Below the pieces are notes generated by a model that was not told the origin of the DNA, ran no database searches, and saw only the letters and a list, made by a program, of their open reading frames with translations. A stretch of 24,504 nt of DNA from Mucidula mucida (lineage: Eukaryota > Basidiomycota > Agaricomycetes > Agaricales > Physalacriaceae): assembly GCA_015501055.1 (NCBI GenBank), contig JADNYV010000514.1, positions 1 to 24,504 of the forward strand, written 5' to 3'. Shown here piece by piece: positions 8,327 to 16,369 of the stretch (positions are counted from its first letter, which is position 1; every line of letters begins with the position of its first letter). Both the position numbers and the translations under genes were made by a program.

Positions 8327-9958
8327 GATCACATTCGCGAAGCGCGTCTCAGTCAGGTGCTTGTCACAGAAGGTGACATGTTCGTGCCCTCCTACCAACT
8401 ACCACCATCGCCGCCGCCCGCGCATTTCTTCACACAAAGGATCTTTTGGGCGTGGGATGAATTCTCCATGGCGAAATGCTCCCACGCCCAGCTATGCTCG
8501 CCATTCTCACCACCATCAAACACGATGAGCGCCATCCGCCATTCTCACTGTCGTCACCTCACTGCTCTTGAGCGGCGACGCCGCCAGCTGTTGCCGCCAG
8601 CAAGTACATGTTGTCTGAGGATGTGCATGCTGGTGTATTGCCATCCTCATACTACTTGCAAGGGCCAGTGTCGCGACTGCTGGAACGCGGTCAGTCGCTC
8701 CTTGCGCGGCGGCCTTTGTCCTCCATGAGTGCGTACACTGCCCGTCTGAGGCGCTGCTTGCTTATCAGTTGATTTAGATTTTCTCCTATGCTTTGAGACC
8801 CTCCGTGCCCTCGTCGTCCGGAATTCTTCCATTTTACGGGTCTACAAATCCAATGGCGTCGTTTCCGGAGCCCACGACGCGTCATTCCCACCACAGACCA
8901 TCACCCCCTCCTCCTGCCATTATCGGGGAGCATTTTCCTGCTTCCCCAGCCTCCCTCTCAGTCATCCTGGACTCTCTCACCGTTTAACACCTAAAAACTG
9001 ATTGGTGTCAGTTCCGGGGCATCTGACCACCACTGCGGACACTGCTATTCATTTTTCTGATCATGCACGCGGCAAGCAGCTGGAAGAACGTATTGATTGC
9101 AAAGCTTTTACTTGACCCCAATGGTTTTGACAATCAGGGTGATATGCAACTGCACCAGCTGCCTGCCACAACACGCATTTCCAGCCACACTGTCACCGCT
9201 GACGCCGTTTGCTGCCACCACATTATTACCCTCCTTGCCCTCCATCCATCGCCACGTCGGATGTGTCATCTTGTTAGACATGCACTATCACCACTCACAT
9301 AACATTGTAACGCGTCTCTTGTACGGGTTACCTGGTGGTACATTGATCATTTCTTCTCTGTTCTGCGCACATTTTTGACTTGACTCTAGTCTAATGACTG
9401 CCTCGAAGCCTGGCCGGCGAGGTCGCCTCACGCTGAAGGCTGCAGCAGCAGCCGCTAATGACACGCCAGAGAACCGCCACCTCCCCCGAATGATAGACGG
9501 CCCCTGCGATATCTCAGTGGTCGCGGCATTGCCAACTCGAATCAGGTGGCAACACAATCATTTGATTGTTCCTTTGCGGCTGCTACGCTTCTCTGCTTTT
9601 TCGCCTTCTGATAACTATTTTCCCCCAGGAAGCGCATCACAATTAACGCGCTTCTACGAGCAGAGATTTGGCTAGTATTCGTATCTGGTGTCATCATCAT
9701 TACCAAAACCTGGTTGGCGCTGCCACGTACGAGCTCGTTCAGATCGGCCATGACAAGTTGAGCAGTCAGTACATGAATCCTCTCTCCGCGCCTGGCTGAC
9801 GGTGCTGCAGATGTCATTCGTATTGAGGTGGACAAGGCAACAGTTCAGGTCTAACTGGAAAGCCCTCCGAGTGGCGAGCTTGGTCCCTGCGCCACTGCCC
9901 GTTGACGATCAAAGCTGCTCAATCAAAGACATTTCTTCTCACCTTGCCTTTGACCACC
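8327..9958. other. Long gene-poor stretch upstream of the XPG-like gene
   Basis: Short open frames exist on both strands, but they are His/Pro/Ser-rich readings of CCA/CAC/CTC-rich DNA with no domain, no conserved motif and no splice pattern. I treat the stretch as non-coding. It may be decayed repeat DNA, but I found no terminal repeats or duplications to support that. Its right end must contain the promoter of the gene starting at 9959. Confidence 0.4.
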
Positions 9959-12303
9959 ATGGGAGTTTCAGGACTATACGATGTGAGTCCTAGTGCTTGC
10001 ATCTCTTTTCTCAACCTCTCCTCATAACTACTAGCAAATTCAGAACATTGCTCAATTGGTCTCTCTTCACGAGATCTCAGCAGTAGAGGGCTTCACTGCT
10101 CAACGTCGCGAGAGGGGTTACATTGTTATAGGTATTGATGCCTGGTACGGACACTTTGAACATGATTATTACTTGGTATTAACGAGCATCATTGTCTAGT
10201 ATATGGATTCAGCAAATTCTTCATGAACAAAACATGCACCATGTTCACAAAGGCTCGAATCCTGAAGTGAAGGAGCTCCTTTGGCGCCTCGCTAAGCTCC
10301 TCAATTACGCGGTGGTTCCGGTTTTCGTCTTCGATGGCCCAGACCGTCCCAAGTTCAAACGCGGCCGGAAAGTTATTCACTCGCCCGGGCCACTGGTGGA
10401 AGCTTTTCAAGAGCTGATTGATGCCTTCGGATTTTACCACTTAACTGTAAGTGATCTTTTATGATTCACTCAGTTCTCGTCACTAATCGGTTGATGCAGG
10501 CTCGCGGCGAGGGCGAGGCTGAGTTGGCGGCCCTCAGCTTTTGCAAGCTTATTGATCTTGTCATCACGGAGGATAGTGATGCTCTTATTTTCGGGACCCG
10601 CATGTTGGGCCGTGGGCAAGTCTAGATTCGTTTTACATCTTTATATCCTTACATTCTTCTTTCAGACTTGATCTCAAGGCGCCGTTTCCAACCTTGACAA
10701 TATACTCGCGCAATCGCATCAACAAAGATCTTGGGATATCTTTGGGCGGGCTCCTCCTGTTTGTGTTGCTTGTAGGAGGCGACTATGATACGGTATGTTG
10801 ATACTGTGCTCTAGAATTGATACTAATTGCCAGCAGGACGGGCTTAAAGGATGTGGTAAACACATTGCAGCTGGACTTGCCCGGACATCTTTGGGCGATG
10901 ATCTCCAGGAGGCATTTCGTAGACTTTTGCCAGCAGATTTTGTGATCTTTTGTGTAATGTGGTGTCAGCGGCTTGCATGTGAACTCTGGAGTAATACCTC
11001 GCGCATGCTCCCAAGCCGCTTCCCAACTCTTGCCGCAAACATTCCTAACATGTTTCCCATCTACGCGGTAGTACGGCTGTACGCTGCTCCATTGATCACT
11101 AAAACTTGGGACAGTGTTGATTTTGTTCCTTGCGCCTAACCTCAATGCGATTATGGCCCTTTACACTTGTTACATCCTCCCAAAACCCACCGCCGTCTTC
11201 AAATTCCTTCGCGAGTATTTGGTTCCCGGATATTTCAGCAAGCTGATTCATTTGAATGCGGTATGTTATTTGGCCTTTTCTTCGTATCAAGCTTATCAGT
11301 TTGTGTTAGTATTCATCGGAAATGTTTCTCTCCATTGGGAAACGATTGATGCCTGATGCGGCAAGCAACTCGTTCGGCGTCTCCAAGGTTCGACTTGAAA
11401 AAAGTCATATTTTTCGCATTGATGTGTTTGCTGATTTGGCAGCCGCCACCTTTCGCCAATATACGATTCATATTCCTGATATCATTGTGTATCACGCTTT
11501 GCCTGGTCTTATGCCGAATCCTCCTGCCGCCACAGATTATTTGTCTGTTCTACCTGGTCTACGCTCATTTGGTACGCTTCATTTTGTGATGTGTAAAAAA
11601 TAGCTAATGTTTTGTAGACTGGAACAATAACGACGTGTACGCTGGCGACAATGATGAAATGGAGACTGGATTGGGCAATGATGGTGGGGATGATGGCGGC
11701 ATAGGTGCCCTCATCAGTGGTACACTTCGGATCATTGACGTCTCTGATGTCTCTGACCACGAAGGGGACACTACAATGAGTCGGGGCGTTGCGTTTGGAG
11801 GGAATGTCGCGACAAGCCAGGGTGTCGCGGTTGGTGGGAATGTCGCATCGAGTCAGCCTATTGCGGTTGAGGTTGAGGTTATCGACATTGATGATGATGA
11901 GATGGATGTCGTGGTTGGAGGGAATGTTGGGTCGAGTCAGTCTGTCGCGGTCAAGGTTGAGGTTATCGACATCTCCAATGACGAGAGGGACGTTGCGACG
12001 AGTCAGGGTGTTAGGGTTGGAGGGAATGTTGGTTCGAGTCAGGCTGTCGCAGTCGTGGTTGAGGTCATTGACATCTCTGATGATGAGATGGATGTCGTGG
12101 TTGGAGGGAATGTTGCGTCGCGTCGGCCTATCATGGCTGAGGTCGAGGTTATCGACATCTCTGATGATGAGAGGGATGTCGTGACAAGTCAGCCTGTCGC
12201 CGTTGAGATTATTGACATCTCTGACGATGAGAGGGATGTTGCGCCCAATGAGATCATGTCGACTGTTGCGGTTGAGGTCATTGACATCTCGGATGATGAA
12301 TGA
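9959..12303 (+). CDS. XPG/FEN1/GEN1-like structure-specific nuclease with C-terminal SUMO-interacting-motif array (one probable frameshift)
   Basis: Exons as I read them: 9959-9982, 10044-10144, 10200-10446, 10500-10615, 10666-10792, 10837-11260, 11310-11571, 11618-12303. The N-terminal two-thirds is an XPG-type nuclease: MGVSGLY, GIDA (D40), VFVFDGP (D87), ARGEGEAE (E128/E130/E132), TEDSDALIFG (D149, D151) and GGDYDTDGLKGCG (D202, then a helix-hairpin-helix). These match the metal-binding acids of FEN1/GEN1, enzymes that cut flaps or junctions in nuclear DNA. Intron 4 is GC-AG (donor GCAAGT at 10616). The frame slips once in exon 6 near 11131-11140 (WDSVDFVP then APNLNAIMAL), consistent with one missing base. 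The last exon is acidic and repetitive, with seven VIDISDDE-like motifs. XPG/PIN-like genes of this type are, from memory, multicopy in Agaricomycetes, so this is probably not the housekeeping FEN1, GEN1 or RAD2. Confidence 0.82.
10616..10665 (+). other. GC-AG intron of the XPG-like gene
   Basis: The 50-nt intron starts GCAAGT and ends TTTCAG. Using the nearby GT at 10620 instead would put a TGA in frame right after the acceptor. The GC donor gives the right phase (gg|a) and a smooth joint ...MLGRGLDLKAPF. Confidence 0.75.
11731..12300 (+). repeat. Seven SUMO-interacting-motif-like repeats in the nuclease tail
   Basis: The tail repeats a unit of about 25-30 residues ending in V-I-D-I-S-D-D-E, linked by GGNV-SSQ-VAV. 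Core motifs are encoded at 11731-11748 (IIDVSD, degenerate), 11878-11901 (VIDIDDDE), 11962-11985 (VIDISNDE), 12064-12087, 12148-12171, 12208-12231 (IIDISDDE) and 12277-12300, which is the very C-terminus. The hydrophobic V-I-D-I core followed by Ser and acidic residues fits the consensus of SUMO-interacting motifs such as VIDLT-D-E. SUMO binding itself is inferred. Confidence 0.75.
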
Positions 12304-12545
12304 AGGTGACGAGGTTTGTGGTGGTGGCGCAGATGCTCAGATGTCGATGAGGAGCTGACAGACATTATAGCTACAAGTGTCATGGACTCTTATTGTGAAT
12401 ATTTCGGACTGTATTTGACATGTAGTGAGGACAATTTAGTAGTGTAGTGTACAGTCCAATTTATGTGTATTGCAGCGATCATGAACTCACAACGAAAAGT
12501 AAAACAGTATAGCTGATTGTCACTCTTCTTTTGCCATCATCCAGC
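12304..12545. other. Intergenic between XPG-like and recombinase-like genes
   Basis: About 240 bp, AT-rich, no coding sign. It must hold the terminator of the upstream gene and the promoter of the downstream gene, both on the plus strand. Confidence 0.5.
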
Positions 12546-13726
12546 ATGTCCGCAGCTTCTCCATCTAAAAAGCAAACCAAGAAACACAAAAAGGACAGCT
12601 CTACCAACTTGGAAGACCTTCAGGACGTGCGCGACACTTCAAAGAAGCGTTATGGTCGGTCGCAGAAGATACAGGGACAATATGACGGCGTAATCCGACG
12701 CGCCGAAGTATGGCTTAAGGCAACGTGCAAGAATCGTTCAGATGCAGATACCAACAGTGTGGACGAGATAGATACAGAAGTTCTGAGGAGCGCTTTCGGT
12801 TTCAAGCCAAACTACCTATCCTCGAAGGCCTTGGAACTATATCTGGTCAACCAGTGCTTCGTTAAGGGGTTGAAACATCAGACTGGAGATAAGATATTCA
12901 GTGCTTTCAACGACATGTGGTGCAGGTACGTGGCATATATCCTTTTCATGCATGTGAATGACGAGTTGGCACATAGAGCGGGATTCATCGGCGACTACTC
13001 ATTCAATAAGGAAAAGAAGACATTCTTAGGAAATCCAGCTCAGCAGTACGAAGTGAAGGAACTTGTCAAAAGCATTCAGAAGCGAGACAAAGAGGGTGGC
13101 GAGAGTGCAAAGAGGAACCATGCCAAAGCCTTTCTTGTCGAAGAGATTGATGCTATTTTGGCTGCTTCCAGGGTAGTCTGTCCAGACAAGCTAGTGGAGA
13201 TTGCAATACAAGGAGGATTGACGCGGGATTAGACAGAGACGTGCCTTGAGCACGCTATGATGCGTGCCTTCTTTACATCCGGATTTGTTCTATGGACACG
13301 GTATGTCCACTGATTATTCTTATCTCTCCGTATCACCACTCAATCGTCTGCATAGAAATTTTGAACTGTGCAAGCTTACTTGTGCTAACATTGCCTGGAA
13401 CTGCTGTAAGTGAAGCCCGCCATACAGTCATTTCTTCACAATCTTCTTAGAAAACCGGAAGGGATGGCAGAACAAGAGTGAATATGAGTGTTCCCTCGAA
13501 AGTACGTTACCAAAATCTATTCTAATCTATCATACTCACCTTCATCAGGTAATACGTACAAGATACATCCAGTAGGCCCGGATAACGAACACGCCGCACT
13601 TGATATGTATACTGCCTTACCCCTCTGGGTACAACTCTACAAACTCTGGCTAGGACGTCCCCTTTTACCGGATGAGCTTATCTTCCCAAATATCAGAGCT
13701 CATGGACTCATTCAGACACGAGAAAT
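12546..13726 (+). pseudogene. Tyrosine-recombinase-like protein gene, stop-containing and truncated by an LTR
   Basis: Starts at the ATG at 12546 (MSAASPSKKQTKKHKK, a basic N-terminus). Introns: 12926-12976 (in frame), 13301-13355 and 13502-13548, all GT..AG. The N-terminal part (IRRAEVWL ... RNHAKAF) resembles the core-binding region of tyrosine recombinases. The segment GFVLWTRNFELCKLTCANI has the shape of the first catalytic box (G-L-R-x-x-E-L-x-x-L-x-x-x-D-I), so the Arg of WTR would be catalytic Arg I. Then come LENRKGWQNK and SNTYKIHPVGPDNEHAALDMYT. Two stops lie in frame: TAG at 13230-13232 and TGA at 13411-13413. The gene ends abruptly at the gypsy LTR, so the HxxR box and the nucleophilic Tyr are absent. 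It resembles an expanded Agaricomycete family, from memory. The Crypton link is possible but unproven. Confidence 0.6.
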
Positions 13727-14255
13727 TGTTAGCGACTGACTAAGCCACGAGACTCGACCAGGTACCACAGCAAGAACTAAGGAAGAAAGCGTTCGCGTTC
13801 GTAAGACTAGGCTAGGCCAGGTGTATAAACGAGATCGGAACTAAAGTACAATGATACTACACTACTGCTTATATACTAGTAAGTCTGTGTTTGGGACTCC
13901 TTGTCCATACATGTTTCCACTAGGGATGCTCCACGCCCTTGACCCAGTGTTGTATGCTACTAGTCCGTGAAACCATTAAATACAAGTGGTGACTGCATGT
14001 AAGTAATAATACTGAAACGACCATGTGTGCTACGAGTGTCGGCGGTGTGTATACAATAGGGAGTCCATGAGGTATCGGCATGTATGATGTCATCCATGTG
14101 TTGGGCGTGTGTCCGACATGAGTACGGCTTCGGTAATGAAAAGGGGTATGATCGGTAACGAAACAGATGATGAAACGGTCCGTTGGTTGATAAGACAAGG
14201 GTCCCGATAAGATATGATAAGATGTGAAAATGTGAAAATATGGCGATTCATAACA
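13727..14255 (-). repeat. Gypsy 3' LTR (left copy)
   Basis: 529 bp, TGTTAGCG...ATAACA on the plus strand. Preceded in sense by the polypurine tract at 14256-14268. It contains a sense TATA box (cttatata on plus, 13868-13875). It cuts off the recombinase-like gene. Differences from the right copy are at 13756, 13779, 13781-13783, 13894-13896, 13911 and 13984. Confidence 0.95.
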
Positions 14256-14268
14256 TCACCCCCTCCTT
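14256..14268 (-). other. Gypsy polypurine tract
   Basis: On the minus strand aaggagggggtga directly precedes the 3' LTR. This fixes the direction of the element. It overlaps the end of the pol frame. Confidence 0.8.
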
Positions 14269-14742
14269 AAGGCGCAAGTTCCATTCTGCGCCAGAGTCGC
14301 TCCATGAGGGCTGCAGAGGGTAGCGTGACGTCGAGGGGTTCGGTATCGGGCGGTGGCATGGGTCGGAAAAGATGTGATGGAAATTGCGACATGGGGACTT
14401 CAATGCGAGCAAGCGCGGGTGGCTTTGGCTTGTTCGGATATTGTTGGTGGAAATCACTGATGGCTTCGTCGGCATTTTTGAGATTGCATGCCGGTTCCCA
14501 TGTCTGCTCGTGTGTGCCATAACCCTTCCAGTGAACCTTGTATTGAAAACCCCCGCGGTACTTCCGGGAATTCACCACTTTCTCGACCTCCCATTCCGGT
14601 TCGGCTCCTTCCAGCACAGGTGGTGGACGCGTGTCTCGGGGTTGCGTCGGGAATTGCGGCTCGTGGTAAGGCGTCAGCAGAGCCTCATTGAACACGGGAT
14701 GGATGCTTTTCCACGTGTGAGGAATCTGGAGCTTGTAAGAGC
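14267..14742 (-). pseudogene. Gypsy Pol C-terminus with chromodomain
   Basis: Minus-strand open frame that continues the integrase after the hAT-like insertion. It runs SSYKLQIPHTWKSIHPVF (integrase C-terminal GPY/F-type region), then a chromodomain EWEVEKVVNSRKYRGG, FQYKVHWKGYGTHEQTWEP with the aromatic positions (Y, W, W) used to bind methylated histone tails, then a Pro-rich end (PMPPPDTEPLD) and a stop at 14267. Chromodomains in such elements guide integration to marked chromatin. The frame is intact, but it is cut from the integrase by 1.6 kb of inserted DNA, so no normal fusion can be made. Confidence 0.88.
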
Positions 14743-14749
14743 TAGAGAT

Positions 14750-14945
14750 GGACACGAGTCCATACTCGAGTATATTCGGACTCATCGTATGAGTAACTCT
14801 TACCTCAAACCCAATACTCAAGACTCGAGTCTTCACTCGAGACTCTACTCGAATATCTACTCTACTCGAGAGTACTTCATGAGTCTCGAGTATTCGAGTA
14901 CTCGAGTACGATCCGAGTATACTCGAGTATACTCACGTATCAGCA
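14750..14945. repeat. Left subterminal array of CTCGAG palindromes
   Basis: Seven CTCGAG hexamers, most within TACTCGAGTA or GACTCGAGTC palindromes, in about 175 bp next to the left inverted repeat. hAT elements commonly carry short subterminal repeats bound by their transposase, which is the likely role. Confidence 0.7.
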
Positions 14946-14999
14946 AGCAAATTCAAACATAAAGACAGTGAAGATTAAAGTAAGTAGGTCGTAAGTGTA

Positions 15000-15382
15000 T
15001 CAAGTTATATCCATATCAGTAGCATCCATATCAGTAGTATCCTGAGGTGAAGAAGCAGGCTTGCGCCGTCGAACCAAAACTACCTGCTCAATCGTTTCAT
15101 AGAGATCATCGTCATCATCGTCAATCTCAACATCACCATCATGACCCGTGTCAAACTCTGAGACAGGATCCATACCATCGCGGAAATCAGAAAAGTCCAT
15201 CTCCTCCGACTGTGCAACAGCCTTGCCCTTCCCCTTCCTCTTGGTCCACAAGTTCTCCTCAACATCATCCCCATCCTCGTCAACCACCTCATCCTCGTCA
15301 ACCACCTCGTCCTCCTCGACAACCTCATCCTCCTCGACAACCTCCTCGACAACCTCCACCTCTGAATCGGAAACATCCATCG
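15000..15382 (-). CDS. Acidic repetitive open frame inside the hAT-like element
   Basis: Minus-strand frame open from about 15455, with a first ATG at about 15382 (MDVSDSEVEVVEEVVEED) and a stop at 15000-15002. It is dominated by Glu/Asp/Val repeats (EDEVVEEDEVVDEDEVVDED), then a basic patch (KRKGKGKA) and more acidic residues (VEIDDDDDDLYETIEQV). The DNA is a degenerate repeat of about 18 bp (cctcgtcaaccacctcat type) at about 15270-15355. No fold or function is recognisable. It may be the tail of a deleted transposase gene, a captured fragment, or just a repeat that happens to be open. Confidence 0.3.
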
Positions 15383-15413
15383 GTGCAGCATCCTCCGAGG
15401 AATCGTCACCTCC

Positions 15414-15815
15414 GTGGGCTTCAACGATCCGCAACCTGACACGGAGCTTGGGCAAGCAGTGCCTTACGACAATTTGGATGCCTCGTCTTTCGGTGACCGC
15501 CAGATGCAGATTCTCGGTGCACTTTTCAACGGCCGAGTCGTCCCGGAGAGCATTGACTGGGGTCGGATGGGGCTGGCGGCAGCAACGTTTACGGGACGCG
15601 CGTCTGTCCTGGCTGCTTTGTACCGGGTGATGCGACGCTGGTGTCGTGTTCCACCAATGCCGGCGGGAACTTCACAGGCCGCTCACAAGTTGATCTGTGG
15701 CTCTCTGATGTCAGAACGGGAAATGCGGACTGTTGAGTACGGATTAGCTGAGTACTATGTGGACTGTTACGTTACAGTTTTCGGGCGCGCACCCCTTCTT
15801 CCTCACGGACTGTAG
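15414..15815 (+). CDS. Unrecognised 133-codon open frame inside the hAT-like element
   Basis: The frame opens at a GTG and has no good upstream ATG. It reads like a real protein in composition (DNLDASSFGDRQMQILGALF, GRMGLAAATFTGRASVLAAL, RTVEYGLAEYYVDCYV) and ends at a TAG at 15815. No domain recognised. It could be an exon of a host gene picked up by the transposon or a remnant of the parent element's own gene. It overlaps the start of the opposite acidic frame only at their ends. Confidence 0.3.
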   Translation: MGFNDPQPDTELGQAVPYDNLDASSFGDRQMQILGALFNGRVVPESIDWGRMGLAAATFTGRASVLAALYRVMRRWCRVPPMPAGTSQAAHKLICGSLMSEREMRTVEYGLAEYYVDCYVTVFGRAPLLPHGL

Positions 15816-16040
15816 AGTATTCGTTTTTGTGGACGATTTTGTAGTTTTTTTGTATATTAGATGTATCATACTCTTCACCTGATGCGTCGTATGCGTCGCT
15901 TCGCAACAGTACTCGCATCAGGTTTGTTTGTAGCACAACATTTTGTATGGCCTTCATGGCCTTTGTCCTTTTTTTTGCTAATGGCATTTTACCTAATTAT
16001 GTGTGATCTGGACTGAAATTGTATAATGAATATGCCCTTT

Positions 16041-16123
16041 TGGCGCAGTGGTTATACTCGTTGTTGTGCTGATGCACAGAAATGGCTGAGCTCCGTGGGT
16101 TCAATGCTCACGGGGTTCATTTT
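16041..16123 (+). other. tRNA-like module with Pol III A and B boxes
   Basis: A-box-like TGGCGCAGTGG at 16041-16051 and B-box-like GGTTCAATGCT at 16098-16108, the latter inside a T-arm-like hairpin (GTGGG/CTCAC or CCGTG/CACGG, 16093-16113). A 5-bp hairpin TGTGC/GCACA lies at 16065-16078 and a TTTT at 16120-16123 could terminate Pol III. The 5' and 3' ends do not pair as an acceptor stem, so it is not a working tRNA. It is more likely a tRNA-derived (SINE-like) piece. Confidence 0.4.
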
Positions 16124-16139
16124 GTTCAAAAAATATATA

Positions 16140-16369
16140 TTAGGAGCTGAATACTCACGAATACTCACGAATATAAGAATACTCATGAGTATTCACGAAT
16201 ATTTATGAGTATGAGTCTATCGAGTATTCGTGGCCCCAAACTGAAACTCTAGACTCACCATAGACTCTAGACTCTACTCTACTCACGTGCGAGTATACTC
16301 TTGGCTTGCATGATGAGTATGAGTTTATTCGTGAGTACTTTTTTTATTCTATACTCGCGTCCGACTCTA
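16140..16369. repeat. Right subterminal repeats of the hAT-like element
   Basis: Many direct and inverted copies of ACTCACGAATA / GAGTATTCGTG / GACTCTA within 230 bp of the right inverted repeat. They are similar in theme to the CTCGAG-rich left end but not in sequence detail. Confidence 0.6.

Larger units (their letters stand above)
14743..16369. mobile_element. hAT-like non-autonomous DNA transposon nested in gypsy pol
   Basis: 1,627 bp flanked by the 8-bp duplication gtaagagc (14735-14742 and 16370-16377). Removing the element and one copy restores the gypsy frame exactly (…GTSSY|KLQ…). Ends are imperfect inverted repeats: TAGAGATGGACACGAGT at the left against TAGAGTCGGACGCGAGT read inward from the right (14 of 17 match). 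An 8-bp duplication and TAGAG ends fit the hAT superfamily. The ends are dense in TACTCGAGTA- and CTCACGAATA-type motifs. No transposase domain is visible, so it would depend on an autonomous partner. Confidence 0.82.

Noticed and set aside
8289..9675. Several overlapping short frames on both strands (His/Pro/Ser-rich)
   Set aside because: No start context, motif or splice pattern; they read CAC/CCA-rich DNA in several frames at once.
10783..11145. Minus-strand 120-codon frame
   Set aside because: Shadow of exon 6 of the XPG-like gene, whose catalytic motifs and intron phases fix the plus strand.
13920..14198. Minus-strand 92-codon frame, repeated at 21533-21811
   Set aside because: It lies inside the gypsy LTRs; its conservation comes from LTR identity, not from coding.
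14384..14962. Plus-strand 192-codon frame
   Set aside because: Antisense to the gypsy chromodomain and runs into the hAT-like subterminal repeats.
16041..16119. A genuine functional tRNA gene
   Set aside because: A and B boxes and a T arm are present, but the acceptor ends do not pair and no normal anticodon arm can be drawn.
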